A stretch of DNA of 57,452 bases from Actinomycetota bacterium (GTDB lineage Bacteria > Actinomycetota > Actinomycetes > Mycobacteriales > Micromonosporaceae): positions 1-57,452 of the forward strand of contig VAWN01000005.1 in the NCBI GenBank assembly GCA_005885555.1, read 5' to 3'. This document shows positions 8,786 through 17,252 of this stretch, piece after piece. The translations under genes were made by a program, and so were the position numbers. Numbering within the stretch: the stretch's first letter is position 1; every line of letters starts with the position of its first letter. The notes below the pieces were generated by a model. It was not told where the DNA came from. It ran no database searches and saw only the letters and a program-made list of their open reading frames with translations.

Positions 8786-10035
8786 AGATCGCGGTTGTCG
8801 GCGGCGGCTCGACGTACACGCCCGAGCTGGTGGACGGGTTCGCCCGGCTGTTTCCTGACGTCGGAGAACTGGTCCTCGTCGACCCCGCACGCGAGCGGCT
8901 GGACGTGGTAGGAGCGTTCGCCGCGCGCATCTTCAACCACTACGGCCATTCCGGGAAGGTGACGTGGACCGACGAACTGGACGCCGGGCTCTCCGACGCC
9001 TCGATGGTCATCGTGCAACTGCGGGTCGGCGGCCAGCGGGCCCGCATCTCCGACGAGACCTTTCCGCTGGAGTACGGGCGGATCGGCCAGGAGACCACCG
9101 GCGCCGGTGGGCTCGCGAAGGCGCTGCGGACGGTACCGGTCGTGCTGAAAGTAGCCGACCGGGCCGCCCGGCTCGCCGCACCGGGCGCGTGGATCATCGA
9201 CTTCACCAACCCGGTCGGCATCGTCACCCGGGCGCTGCTGGACGCCGGGCACCGCGCGATCGGGCTGTGCAACGTGGCGATCGGGTTCCAGCGACGGTTC
9301 GCCGGCATGCTCCGGGTACCCCCGGAGGCCGTCACCCTGGACCACGTCGGGCTCAACCACCTCACCTGGGAACGGGCCGCCTACGTCGACGGGGTGGACC
9401 GGTTACCCGAGCTGCTCTCCTCCCACCTGGCGGAACTGGCCGAGGAGATGGTACTGCCGGCGCCCGTACTGTCCACTTTGGACTGTGTACCGTCGTATTA
9501 TCTGCGTTACTTCTACTGCCACGACGAGGTGGTCCGCGCGGAGAAGGGCGCACAGACCCGGGGGCAGAAGGTGGCGGAGATCGAAGCGCAGCTGCTGGCG
9601 ATGTACGCCGACCCGACCCTCGACACCAAGCCGGAGCTGCTCGGGCAGCGGGGCGGCGCGTTCTACTCGGAGGCCGCCGTCGGGCTGATCGGCTCGCTGC
9701 GCGCCGGCGACGGGCAGGTCCACTCGGCCAACGTGCGCAACCACGGGCACCTGCCGTTCCTGCCCGACGACGCGGTCATCGAGGTGAGCTGCAAGGTCGA
9801 CCGGGACGGGCCGGCGCCGGTACCGATCACCCCGGTCGGGCCGCTGCAGTCCGGGCTCATCGCGCACGTGGCCGGGTACGAGGAACTGGCCGTCGCCGCG
9901 GCTGTCCACGGTGGACGGTCCCGGGTGTACCGCGCCCTGCTGGCCCACCCGCTCGTCGGCCAGCACGACGTCGCCGAGGCACTGACCGACCGGCTCATCG
10001 CCGCCAACACCGCACATCTTGCGTGGGCCCGATGA
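8782..10035 (+). CDS. Glycoside hydrolase family 4, 6-phospho-beta-glucosidase type
   Basis: GH4 enzymes cleave phosphorylated glycosides by an NAD+- and Mn2+-dependent oxidation-elimination mechanism in the cytoplasm. The 417-residue sequence shows the dinucleotide-binding start MKIAVVGGGSTYTPELV, the DFTNPVGIVT motif, the metal-binding cysteine in IGLCNVAIGF and the histidine in DHVGLNHLTW. All key residues are present and length is normal. GH4 enzymes of this subgroup usually act on sugars phosphorylated by a PTS. Here the importer is an ABC system, so the phosphate would have to come from the kinase encoded immediately downstream. The start and stop both overlap neighbours as ATGA. Confidence 0.93.
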   Translation: MKIAVVGGGSTYTPELVDGFARLFPDVGELVLVDPARERLDVVGAFAARIFNHYGHSGKVTWTDELDAGLSDASMVIVQLRVGGQRARISDETFPLEYGRIGQETTGAGGLAKALRTVPVVLKVADRAARLAAPGAWIIDFTNPVGIVTRALLDAGHRAIGLCNVAIGFQRRFAGMLRVPPEAVTLDHVGLNHLTWERAAYVDGVDRLPELLSSHLAELAEEMVLPAPVLSTLDCVPSYYLRYFYCHDEVVRAEKGAQTRGQKVAEIEAQLLAMYADPTLDTKPELLGQRGGAFYSEAAVGLIGSLRAGDGQVHSANVRNHGHLPFLPDDAVIEVSCKVDRDGPAPVPITPVGPLQSGLIAHVAGYEELAVAAAVHGGRSRVYRALLAHPLVGQHDVAEALTDRLIAANTAHLAWAR

Positions 10036-11027
10036 CTGCCCCACCGACCTACGTCGCGATCGACGGCGGGAACTCCAAGACCCACGTCGTGCTCGGCGAC
10101 GGCCGGGGTCGGGTGCTCGCCTTCGTGCGCGGGCCGGGGTCGTCGCCGCACTACCTCGGGGTACCGGGGTCGATCGAGCTGCTGGACGGGCTGGTACGCC
10201 GGGCAATGGCCGATGCCGGCCTCGCCCGGGACTCGGTTCTCGACCGCGCCGAGGTCTACATCGCCGGAGCCGACCTGCCGGTCGAGGTCGACGTGCTGTC
10301 CAAGGCGGTCGGCGAGGCCGGCTGGGCCCGCGAGCACCGGGTGGACAACGATCTGTTCGCGCTGCTGCGCGCGGGTACCTCCAATCCGGACGCGGTGGCC
10401 GTGGTGTGCGGCGCCGGCATCAACTGCGTCGGCCGCTCGGCCGACGGGCGGACCGCGCGCTTCCCGTCGCTCGGGCCGATCTCCGGCGACTGGGGCGGCG
10501 GCCACCACCTCGCGGAGCTGACCCTCTGGCACGCCGCCCGCGGCGAGGACGGCCGCGGACCGGCCACCGCGCTGTCCGCCGCGGTGGCCGCGCACTTCGG
10601 CCGGGCCACCGTCGAGGAGGTCAGCGCCGGGCTGCACCTGGGCGAACTGAACCGGCAGCGGGTCCGCGACCTGGCGCCGGTGCTGTTCGCGGTGGCGGCG
10701 GCCGGCGATCCGGCGGCCCGCGGCGTGGTGGCCAAGCAGGCACGCGAGGTGGTGGCGCTGGCCACCATCGCGGCGCGCCGGCTGGGCATGCTCGACAAGC
10801 CACATGCGGTGGTACTCGGCGGCGGTGTGCTCGCCGCCCGGCACCCGCTGCTGCACGAGGCCGTGCTGAGCGGCATCCAGGCCGCCGCGCCGAAGGCCAC
10901 CATCGGCATCGTCGCCGACCCGCCGGTCGCCGGCGCGGCACTGCTCGCGCTGGACGCCTTCGGCCCGGGTACCCCCGAGGTCGAGTCGGCCGTCCGGGCC
11001 GCCCTCGGTATCGCGGCCGCCGCCTGA
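10032..11027 (+). CDS. BadF/BadG-type ATPase, probable amino-sugar kinase (N-acetylglucosamine kinase-like)
   Basis: The 331-residue protein is an actin-fold sugar kinase of the BadF/BadG/BcrA/BcrD family, which includes N-acetylglucosamine and glucosamine kinases. The phosphate-1 motif is AIDGGNSKTHVVLGD at the N-terminus, the phosphate-2-like region is VVCGAGINCVG near residue 125, and the adenosine loop is VVLGGGVLA near 258. It is the last gene of the operon, translationally coupled to GH4, and ends 4 nt before a hairpin. Inference: it phosphorylates the imported sugar or glycoside so that GH4 can act, or salvages the released amino sugar. Confidence 0.85.
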   Translation: MTAPPTYVAIDGGNSKTHVVLGDGRGRVLAFVRGPGSSPHYLGVPGSIELLDGLVRRAMADAGLARDSVLDRAEVYIAGADLPVEVDVLSKAVGEAGWAREHRVDNDLFALLRAGTSNPDAVAVVCGAGINCVGRSADGRTARFPSLGPISGDWGGGHHLAELTLWHAARGEDGRGPATALSAAVAAHFGRATVEEVSAGLHLGELNRQRVRDLAPVLFAVAAAGDPAARGVVAKQAREVVALATIAARRLGMLDKPHAVVLGGGVLAARHPLLHEAVLSGIQAAAPKATIGIVADPPVAGAALLALDAFGPGTPEVESAVRAALGIAAAA

Positions 11028-11030
11028 GCC

Positions 11031-11048
11031 CTCAGCGGCCCCGCTGAG
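11031..11048. terminator. Hairpin between convergent genes
   Basis: CTCAGCGG and CCGCTGAG form a perfect 8-bp inverted repeat with a 2-nt centre, located between the sugar-kinase stop and the convergent Ser/Thr kinase stop. The sequence around it is tandemly duplicated (gctgagccctcagcggcc type). There is no T tract, as is common for high-GC terminators. It could serve both strands. Confidence 0.6.
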
Positions 11049-11051
11049 CCC

Positions 11052-12458
11052 TCAGCGGCCCGGCCCGATCACCCCGATCGTTCCCGGGGTCGGCGACGGG
11101 TCGTACCCCGGCTTCGCCGGTGGCGACGCCGGCCGGGCGGGCGGCTGGTTCCCGGTCACCGCGCCGGTCGTGTCCGGCCCGGAGGTCGGCGTCGTGCTCG
11201 ATGAGGGCGGCCCCGAGGGCGGCTCCGACGGCGGCCCGGATGGTTGCGTCGAGGTCACCGCGACCGGGTGGCCCGACCCGCCGGACGCTCCCGGAGAACC
11301 CAGCAGCGCGATCGCGCCGAGCGCCGCCAGTACGACCACCAGAGCCGCGGCACCGAGCAGTGCGGCGACGAGGCGCGAACGCTGCCGGAAGCCGGGCACC
11401 GGCCCGGCCGGCTGCGCCGGGGCCGGCAGCGCCGGGGCCGGCCACGCCGGCGCGGGCGACACCGGTACCGGAACCGACCGCACGGCCGGTCCCATCGGCA
11501 CCGGCAGGTCCGAACCGGTACCCCGCGGCGTCTCCGCGGTCACCCACTCCTCCCGCCGCGGGGCGACGACCGGAGCGGGCTGCTCGGCGGAGCGCGGCCA
11601 CCAGGTCACCATGTCGGGGCCGAGCGCGGGCAGCGGCGCGAGGCCGTCCAGCGCGGCGTGCAGGCCGCGCAGCCGGGTCGCGAGCGCAGCCGGTGCCGGC
11701 CGCTCGTCGGGGTCCGGCGCGAGGCAGTCCAGGATGGCCCGCCACAGCGGTTCGGGCAGGCCGGCCGGGCGTACCGGTACGCAGGTCGCGTGCCGCCACA
11801 GCACCTCGGAGACCCCGCCGCCGCGGTACGGCGACCGGCCGCACAGCAGCTCGTACAGCACGATGCCCAGGGCGTACACGTCGGTGGCCGGGCGCGGTGG
11901 CTGGCCGGTGATGACCTCGGGCGCCACGTACTCCGGCGTGGCATGAGTCGCGCGCGACCCAGGCAGGCCGGGGCCGACCCGCTGGGCGACGCCGAAGTCG
12001 GTCAACCGGACCGGGCCGCCGTCGACGGGTACCAGGATGTTGCCCGGCTTGACGTCGCCGTGCACGATGCCGAGGCCGTGCAGGTAGGCCAGCGCGTCGG
12101 CGACCTGGGCCGCCACGTCCGCGGCGACGGCCGGCGGCAGCGGGCCGTCGGTGCGCAGCCGGCGCCGCAGGTCCTGGCCGTTCACCAGGTCCAGCACGAG
12201 AGCGTAGGTGTCGCCGCCGCGGACCAGTTCGCGGGCGCGGACGACGCACGGGTGGTCCAGGTCGGCCAGGATCCGCCACTCCGCGAGGAACGCCTCGACG
12301 AGCTCGGGCTGGGTGGCCGCCTCAGGACGCAGCTGCTTGACCGCGACCCGCAGGCCGGTTGCCGTGTCGCGGCCGCGCCAGACGGTACCGATCGCCCCCT
12401 TGGCGATCTCCGCCTCAAGCTCGTACCGGCCACTGCCGACGGTCCGCATCTGCGCCAC
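11052..12458 (-). CDS. Membrane-anchored Ser/Thr protein kinase of the non-RD type
   Basis: The kinase domain covers about residues 10-265. The glycine loop is [12 protein letters not shown], the invariant lysine is in VAVKQL, the metal-binding DFG is in [10 protein letters not shown] and APE is in [10 protein letters not shown]. The catalytic loop reads HGDVKPGN instead of HRDVKPEN, so the arginine that normally receives the activation-loop phosphate is glycine. Such non-RD kinases are usually not controlled by activation-loop phosphorylation. A proline-rich linker leads to one membrane helix at about 360-385. The outer tail of about 80 residues is Pro/Ser/Gly/Thr-rich without PASTA repeats. 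The extracellular signal is unknown. Confidence 0.92.
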   Translation of the reverse strand: MAQMRTVGSGRYELEAEIAKGAIGTVWRGRDTATGLRVAVKQLRPEAATQPELVEAFLAEWRILADLDHPCVVRARELVRGGDTYALVLDLVNGQDLRRRLRTDGPLPPAVAADVAAQVADALAYLHGLGIVHGDVKPGNILVPVDGGPVRLTDFGVAQRVGPGLPGSRATHATPEYVAPEVITGQPPRPATDVYALGIVLYELLCGRSPYRGGGVSEVLWRHATCVPVRPAGLPEPLWRAILDCLAPDPDERPAPAALATRLRGLHAALDGLAPLPALGPDMVTWWPRSAEQPAPVVAPRREEWVTAETPRGTGSDLPVPMGPAVRSVPVPVSPAPAWPAPALPAPAQPAGPVPGFRQRSRLVAALLGAAALVVVLAALGAIALLGSPGASGGSGHPVAVTSTQPSGPPSEPPSGPPSSSTTPTSGPDTTGAVTGNQPPARPASPPAKPGYDPSPTPGTIGVIGPGR

Positions 12459-12564
12459 TCCTCACACCTGTCGCCACCCAAGCGTGGGGGGCGTACCAGG
12501 GGTTCGGAGCGCGGCCGGCGGCCGGATGGCACGAACTGGTGGCTCAGCTTCCGCGCCGCGGGCA

Positions 12565-12579
12565 GGCGGCTGAGCCGCC
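12565..12579. terminator. Hairpin upstream of the oxidoreductase stop region
   Basis: GGCGGC and GCCGCC pair around a 3-nt loop, 7 nt past the oxidoreductase stop (minus strand). A second small hairpin (ACGCG/CGCGT, 12581-12594) overlaps that stop codon. Together they are a plausible terminator between the oxidoreductase and the Ser/Thr kinase gene. Confidence 0.45.
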
Positions 12580-12585
12580 AACGCG

Positions 12586-13551
12586 TTACCGCGTGTGGTC
12601 CAGGACCAGCTTGCCGAACACCTCGCCGGACTCCAGCCGCTCGAAGGCGGCGCGCGCCTCGGCGAACGCGAACGTCGAGTCGACCAGCGGCCGCAGGTCC
12701 TTCGCGACGCAGAACGCCAGCAGCTCGGCCAGCTCGTCGCGGGTACCCATGGTGGAGCCGACGATCTCCAGCTGGAGGAAGTACACCCGGCGCAGGTCGA
12801 CCGTTGCCAGGTGCCCGGCGGTGGCCCCGGACACCACGATCCGGCCGCCCGGCTTCGCGCACTTGAGCGAGTGCTCGAACGTGGCCGCGCCGACGGTCTC
12901 GATGACCACGTCGACCCGCTCCGGCAGCCGCGCGCCCGGCTCCAGCGCGGTGGCGCCCAGCGTGGCGATGCGGTCCCGCTTGGCCGGGTCGCGGCTGGTC
13001 GCATACACCCGGGCACCGAGCGCCCGGCCGATCGCGACCGCGGCGGTGGCGACCCCGCCCCCGGCGCCCTGCACGAGTACCGCGCCGTCGTCGGGCAGCC
13101 GGCCGCGGGTGCGCAGCATGCGGTATGCGGTGAGCCACGCGGTGGGCAGGCAGGCGGCCTCGGCGAAGGACAGCTCACCGGGCTTGGGCACCAGGCTGCG
13201 CCGCGGTGCCCGGACCCGCTCGGCGAAGGTACCCGGCCACTTCTCCGACAGCAGCGTCCGCTTCGGGTCCACGGTCTCGTCACCGGTACCCGGGTCGCCG
13301 ATCACCGGATACACGACGACCTCGGTGCCGTCGTCGGCGACACCGGCCGCGTCGCAGCCGAGGATCATCGGCAGCTGGTCGGCGCCCAGCCCCACCCCGC
13401 GCAGCGACCACAGGTCGTGGTGGTTGAGCGAGCTGGCGCGTACCTCGACGGTGGCCCAGTCGTCCGGCGTCTGCGGCGGGTCGAGCTCGCCCACCGCCAG
13501 CCCGTCGAGCGGGTTGTCCGGGTTGATCGCCCTCGCGTATGCGGCCAGCAC
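12586..13551 (-). CDS. Zinc-independent quinone-oxidoreductase-like MDR family dehydrogenase
   Basis: This is a 321-residue medium-chain dehydrogenase/reductase. The GroES-like half contains ASSLNHHDLWSLRG and LGCDAAGVADDGTEV. The nucleotide-binding half begins VLVQGAGGGVATAAVAIGRALG, followed by YATSRDPAKRD, which suggests NADPH. The structural-zinc cysteine cluster of alcohol dehydrogenases is absent, as expected for quinone oxidoreductases. The GTG start overlaps the malic enzyme stop by 1 nt (TAGTG), so the two genes are an operon. Malic enzyme makes reduced cofactor that this enzyme could consume. The substrate is unknown. Confidence 0.88.
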   Translation of the reverse strand: MLAAYARAINPDNPLDGLAVGELDPPQTPDDWATVEVRASSLNHHDLWSLRGVGLGADQLPMILGCDAAGVADDGTEVVVYPVIGDPGTGDETVDPKRTLLSEKWPGTFAERVRAPRRSLVPKPGELSFAEAACLPTAWLTAYRMLRTRGRLPDDGAVLVQGAGGGVATAAVAIGRALGARVYATSRDPAKRDRIATLGATALEPGARLPERVDVVIETVGAATFEHSLKCAKPGGRIVVSGATAGHLATVDLRRVYFLQLEIVGSTMGTRDELAELLAFCVAKDLRPLVDSTFAFAEARAAFERLESGEVFGKLVLDHTR

Positions 13552-14708
13552 TAGCGGACCACCCCGTCCCGGACGGCGGCCATCCGCACCGCGTCCGCGA
13601 CCGCCGGCGCCACCCGCGGGTCCAGCGGGCTCGGCACGATCGCGTCCGGCCGCAGCTCGTCGGCCACCACACCGGCGATCGCCTCGGCGGCGGCCACCTT
13701 CATCCCCTGGGTCACCGTGGTCGCCCGCGCCGCGAGAGCGCCGCGGAACACGCCCGGGAAGGCCAGCACGTTGTTGATCTGGTTGGGGTAGTCGCTGCGG
13801 CCGGTCGCCACCACGGCCGCATACCGGGCCGCGATCGCCGGGGGTACCTCCGGGGTCGGGTTGGCCAGGGCGAACACGATCGCGTCGGGCGCCATGCCGG
13901 CCACCGCCTCCGCCGCGATGACACCGCCGGACACCCCGATCAGCACGTCGGCGCCGCGCAACGCCTCGGCGATGCCGCCGGTCCGGCCCGCGGCGTTGGT
14001 ACCGGCAGCCAGCGCCGCCTTCTCCCCCACCAGCTCCGACCGTCCACTGTGGAGGATGCCGCGCGAGTCGCAGACGACCACGTCGTCGGCGCGTACCCCA
14101 CCGGCGATGAGCATGTTCGTCACCGCCACCCCGGCCGCCCCGGCACCGCTGACCGCGACCCGCAGGTCGCACAGCTTGCGGTCGAGCAGTTGGGCGGCGT
14201 TGCGCAGCGCGGCGAGCACCACGATCGCCGTACCGTGCTGGTCGTCGTGGAACACCGGGATCGGCAGCGCCGCGTCGAGCCGGCGCTCGACCTCGAAGCA
14301 CCGCGGCGCCGAGATGTCCTCCAGGTTGATGCCGCCGAACGAGGGCGCGATCGCGGTGACCGCCGCCACGATCTCGTCGACGTCCTGCGTGGCGAGGCAG
14401 ACCGGTACCGCGTCGACGCCACCGAACCGCTTGAACAGCACCGCCTTGCCCTCCATCACCGGCAGGGCGGCGCGGGGTCCGATGTTGCCCAGTCCGAGCA
14501 CCGCCGACCCGTCGGTGACCACCGCGACCGCGTGCGACACCCAGGTGTACTCCTCGGCCAGCGACTCGTCGGCCGCGATGGCCCGGCACACCTCGGCGAC
14601 CCCGGGGGTGTACGCGAGCGACAGGTCCTCCCGGGTGTTCAGCGGCACGGTCGAGGCGACCTCCAGCTTGCCGCGGCGGTGCAGTTCGAAGACGGGATCG
14701 GAATGCAT
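13551..14708 (-). CDS. NAD(P)-dependent malic enzyme
   Basis: Malic enzyme decarboxylates malate oxidatively to pyruvate with NAD(P)H formation. Visible motifs include SLAYTPGVAEVCRAIA, the substrate-site lysine region ALPVMEGKAVLFKRF, the metal ligands in FHDDQHGTAIV, the Rossmann motif VSGAGAAGVAVT and the SDYPNQINNVLAFPG signature. The 385-residue length fits the short bacterial class without the phosphotransacetylase domain. I chose the ATG at 14708 (MHSDPVFELHRRGKL), which matches family N-termini. The frame is open 19 codons further upstream. Confidence 0.94.
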   Translation of the reverse strand: MHSDPVFELHRRGKLEVASTVPLNTREDLSLAYTPGVAEVCRAIAADESLAEEYTWVSHAVAVVTDGSAVLGLGNIGPRAALPVMEGKAVLFKRFGGVDAVPVCLATQDVDEIVAAVTAIAPSFGGINLEDISAPRCFEVERRLDAALPIPVFHDDQHGTAIVVLAALRNAAQLLDRKLCDLRVAVSGAGAAGVAVTNMLIAGGVRADDVVVCDSRGILHSGRSELVGEKAALAAGTNAAGRTGGIAEALRGADVLIGVSGGVIAAEAVAGMAPDAIVFALANPTPEVPPAIAARYAAVVATGRSDYPNQINNVLAFPGVFRGALAARATTVTQGMKVAAAEAIAGVVADELRPDAIVPSPLDPRVAPAVADAVRMAAVRDGVVR

Positions 14709-14851
14709 TCTCGCTACGCCCCCCAGAGCGTCGGTGCGCGGACGGTCGGGCGCGTCCCGCGGCACCGGCGACGGTCGGCCGGGCGCCGGGTGCGCGCGTC
14801 AACGGGGGTCACCCGGGAGTACCCGTCGAGCATAGTGCACGGCGCGAACGA

Positions 14852-15148
14852 TCAACGGACCCGGGACAGCCGGGGCCACCAGCGCACCAGTACCCGGCCG
14901 ACGACCTGGGCCGGGCCGAGTTCACGGGAGTCGGTGGAGCCGTACGGGTTGTCGCCGAGCACCCACCAGCCGTCACCGGCCGGCCGGACCGCCCGTTTCA
15001 CCGACAGCCCGGGTACCCCGGCGAACCGCACCACCACGACCTGGCCGGGCCGCACCCGCGCGGTACGCCGGACGAGCACCGCGTCGCCGTCGCGCAGTAC
15101 GGGTACCATCGACGGCCCTCGAACGAGCGCCGTGAACAGCCGGTCCAC
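14852..15148 (-). CDS. sodX: SodX-type signal peptidase S26 family protease for Ni-SOD maturation
   Basis: This is a small 98-residue S26 peptidase. The catalytic serine is in GPSMVPVLRDGD and the general-base lysine in LSVKRAV; the third family box is VLGDNPYGSTDSRELG. It lacks a membrane anchor, unlike LepB. Proteins of this type remove the short leader in front of the first histidine of Ni-SOD so that the nickel hook can form. It lies head to head with sodN across about 73 nt. In the Streptomyces arrangement I recall, sodX follows sodN on the same strand, so the divergent layout is a small difference. The start is GTG. Confidence 0.9.
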   Translation of the reverse strand: MDRLFTALVRGPSMVPVLRDGDAVLVRRTARVRPGQVVVVRFAGVPGLSVKRAVRPAGDGWWVLGDNPYGSTDSRELGPAQVVGRVLVRWWPRLSRVR

Positions 15149-15221
15149 CTCGCTGCGACTCCAAGCCAGGAGTAGGGTTTCGGTTGAGAGCGATCATCGC
15201 AGCATCTCCAGGAGGATCCTG

Positions 15222-15626
15222 ATGCGACTGCCACGCGCACTGGCCCCGCGGACCGTCGTCAGTGCCCACTGCGACCTGCCGTGCGGCATCTACGACCCCG
15301 CGCAGGCCAGGATTGAGGCCGAGTCGGTCAAGGCGATCAGCGAGAAGTACCAGGCCAATCCGGACCCCGAGTTCCGCACCCGCGCACTGGTCATCAAGGA
15401 GCAGCGGGCCGAGCTGGTCAAGCACCACCTCTGGGTACTGTGGACGGACTACTTCAAGCCGCCGCACTTCGAGAAGTACCCGCACCTGCACCAGCTCTTC
15501 AACGAGGCGACCAAGCTGGCCGGGGCCAGCGGCGCCAAGGGCTCGGTGGACCCGTCCGTCGCCGAACAGCTGCTCGGCAAGATCGAAGAGATCTCGAAAA
15601 TCTTCTGGGAGACCAAGCAGGCGTGA
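15222..15626 (+). CDS. sodN: Nickel superoxide dismutase precursor
   Basis: Ni-SOD converts superoxide to oxygen and hydrogen peroxide. The 134-residue precursor carries a 15-residue leader, then the nickel hook HCDLPCGIYDP, in which the histidine (residue 16) becomes the mature N-terminus after SodX cleavage. The rest (ARIEAESVKAISEKY and HHLWVLWTDYFKPPHFEKYP) matches the all-helical subunit of the family. The ATG is preceded by AGGAGG at about 8 nt. In Streptomyces sodN is nickel-induced through the Nur regulator, but I could not identify a Nur site with confidence. Confidence 0.96.
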   Translation: MRLPRALAPRTVVSAHCDLPCGIYDPAQARIEAESVKAISEKYQANPDPEFRTRALVIKEQRAELVKHHLWVLWTDYFKPPHFEKYPHLHQLFNEATKLAGASGAKGSVDPSVAEQLLGKIEEISKIFWETKQA

Positions 15627-15645
15627 GCGTCGCGCCCACCTGCCG

Positions 15646-15678
15646 CGGGCCGGTACGTCCAGAGGGCGTGCCGGCCCG
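15646..15678 (+). terminator. Hairpin terminator after sodN
   Basis: CGGGCCGG and CCGGCCCG pair over 8 bp, with further pairs extending into the loop, about 20 nt past the sodN stop. There is no T tract. Confidence 0.6.
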
Positions 15679-15722
15679 TGTAGCGCGCACCCACTAGAGT
15701 CGTCGCGAGGGGACGGCATCCG

Positions 15723-16139
15723 GTGACTCAACTCGCGCCCAACGCATCGACGACGAGCAAAGACGACGTCGTCGTTCTCGTCGTCCCCGCCGACGGCAGC
15801 TACCTCGCCGTCCTGCGCACCGCGACCGCCGGCCTCGCCGCCCGGCTCCAGTTCACCCTCGACGAGATCGAGGACCTGCGCATCGCCGTCGACGAGGCGT
15901 GCGCGATCCTGCTGTCCGTCGCCCCCGCGGACACCGAGGTCACCAGCCAGTTCGAGGTCACCGACTCGGCGCTGTCGATCGACGTCTCGGTACCGGTGTC
16001 CGGCCACGCCACGCTGCCCGGCGGAAACTCGTTCTCCTGGCAGGTCCTCACCGCACTGGCCGGCGAGGTCAGCGCATACACCGACAACGGCCGCGCGGCC
16101 ATCCGCCTCACCAAGCGGCGCAACCCGAACGCCGGGTGA
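15723..16139 (+). CDS. RsbW-like anti-sigma regulatory factor, GHKL ATPase fold
   Basis: The 138-residue protein has the size and pattern of anti-sigma serine kinases of the RsbW/SpoIIAB group: a first strand VVVLVVPADGSYLAVLRTATAGLA and an N-box-like helix LDEIEDLRIAVDEACAILL near residues 43-62. The later G boxes are weak, the NSFSWQVLTALAGEV region standing where ATP-lid motifs are expected. Kinase activity is therefore less certain than sigma binding. These genes usually precede a SigB/SigF-type sigma gene; here the next gene is on the opposite strand, so the partner must be elsewhere. The GTG start has GAGGGG upstream. Confidence 0.75.
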   Translation: MTQLAPNASTTSKDDVVVLVVPADGSYLAVLRTATAGLAARLQFTLDEIEDLRIAVDEACAILLSVAPADTEVTSQFEVTDSALSIDVSVPVSGHATLPGGNSFSWQVLTALAGEVSAYTDNGRAAIRLTKRRNPNAG

Positions 16140-16140
16140 A

Positions 16141-16839
16141 CTAGTCCGGCGGCCAGTGGCTGCGCAGGTTCACCAGATGCCGCCGGGCCGCCCGCTCGGC
16201 CGCCGCGACGTCCCGGGCTGCCACCGCACGCAGGATCGCCCGGTGGTCGGCGTCAACCGAACGCCACAGCCGCTCCGACGCCCGCTCGGCGATCTCCGTC
16301 TCGTTCGCGACCGTGTACAGCGGCCGCGCGAGCAGCTCGAACACCGGGTTACCGGTGGCCGCCGCGAGCCGCTCGTGGAAGGTCCGCTGCGCGGCGCACC
16401 GGGTACCCAGGTCGTCGCGTACCGGATCGAACATCGTCTCGGCCAACCCGGCCAGGTCGGCGTCGGTGTGCCGGCGGGCGACCAGCCCGGCAGCGGGTAC
16501 CTCCAGCATCTCCCGGACCTCCATCAGCTCGGCCAGCCCGACCGGGGTCGCGGAGACGAGCAGGCTCATCCCGCGGGACAGGCTGTCGGCGAGGGTCGCG
16601 GCGTCCGGCTTGGCCACATAACTGCCACCGGTGACGCCCCGGGTGGTGACGATGAGGTGCTGGCTGGCGAGCAGCCGCAGGGCCTCCCGCACGGTGCTGC
16701 GGCTGACCCCGGTGCGCAGGCATAACTCCGGCTCGGTCGGCAGGCGCTGCCCGGGCCGCAGCCGACCGGACGTGATCTGCTCGCGGAGCTCGTCCGCGAG
16801 CTGCTGGTACGCGGGCGAGCGCCCCGGCATCATGGTCAC
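16141..16839 (-). CDS. FadR/GntR family transcriptional regulator
   Basis: Residues about 8-75 form a GntR winged helix (PAYQQLADELREQI, then LPTEPELCLRTGVSRSTVREAL). The remainder is an FCD domain: LMEVREMLEVPAAGLVARRH, with the metal-site histidines in FHERLAAATGN and in DADHRAILRAV and RRHLVNL. FCD regulators sense small organic acids. The target is not evident from the neighbours. It ends 1 nt from the convergent RsbW-like gene. Confidence 0.9.
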   Translation of the reverse strand: MTMMPGRSPAYQQLADELREQITSGRLRPGQRLPTEPELCLRTGVSRSTVREALRLLASQHLIVTTRGVTGGSYVAKPDAATLADSLSRGMSLLVSATPVGLAELMEVREMLEVPAAGLVARRHTDADLAGLAETMFDPVRDDLGTRCAAQRTFHERLAAATGNPVFELLARPLYTVANETEIAERASERLWRSVDADHRAILRAVAARDVAAAERAARRHLVNLRSHWPPD

Positions 16840-16867
16840 GATCGATCAGCCTACGACGCCGGCACCA

Positions 16868-17215
16868 CTAACGGATACCGAGCGCCTGCCGCGATGCGGG
16901 TGCCACCAACAAGCCCGTACAGGCCAAACCGGCCACCATCGCGGGTATCCCCAGCCAGGCGATGCCGCCGGTGACCATCGGGTACGCCACCGGGAGCAGC
17001 AGCAGTTCCAGGGTGATCGCCGGCCCGCGGGCCCAGGAGCGCAGCCGGACCAGTTGCCAGCCCAGCGCCGCCAGGACAACCGCGAACATGGCCAGGAGTA
17101 CCGCGACGGCGACGGCGCGTCCGACGGCGAACAGCGCGGCGACCGCGGCTACTCCGGCGGCCTCGGCGAACAGCAGGAGGACCGCGATGCGCAGGGTGGT
17201 CGGGAGGGCACGCAC
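16868..17215 (-). CDS. Small integral membrane protein, four predicted helices
   Basis: The 115-residue protein is almost entirely hydrophobic with four helices (for example IAVLLLFAEAAGVAAVAALF and VAVAVLLAMFAVVLAALGW). I do not recognise a characterised family, but proteins of this size and pattern occur next to lipid kinase genes in actinobacteria. The frame extends to an ATG at 17254 that would overlap the start of the divergent lipid kinase; the GTG at 17215, giving MRALPTTLRIAVLLL, is more economical. Confidence 0.65.
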   Translation of the reverse strand: MRALPTTLRIAVLLLFAEAAGVAAVAALFAVGRAVAVAVLLAMFAVVLAALGWQLVRLRSWARGPAITLELLLLPVAYPMVTGGIAWLGIPAMVAGLACTGLLVAPASRQALGIR

Positions 17216-17252
17216 CCCGTCAACGCTAGACGGTCCGGGTACAGTGCCAGCC

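Noticed and set aside
13539-15626. Many long open frames opposite real genes
   Set aside because: In sequence of this GC content antisense frames stay open by chance. They have Arg/Pro/Gly/Ala-rich products without domains and lie fully across well-supported genes.
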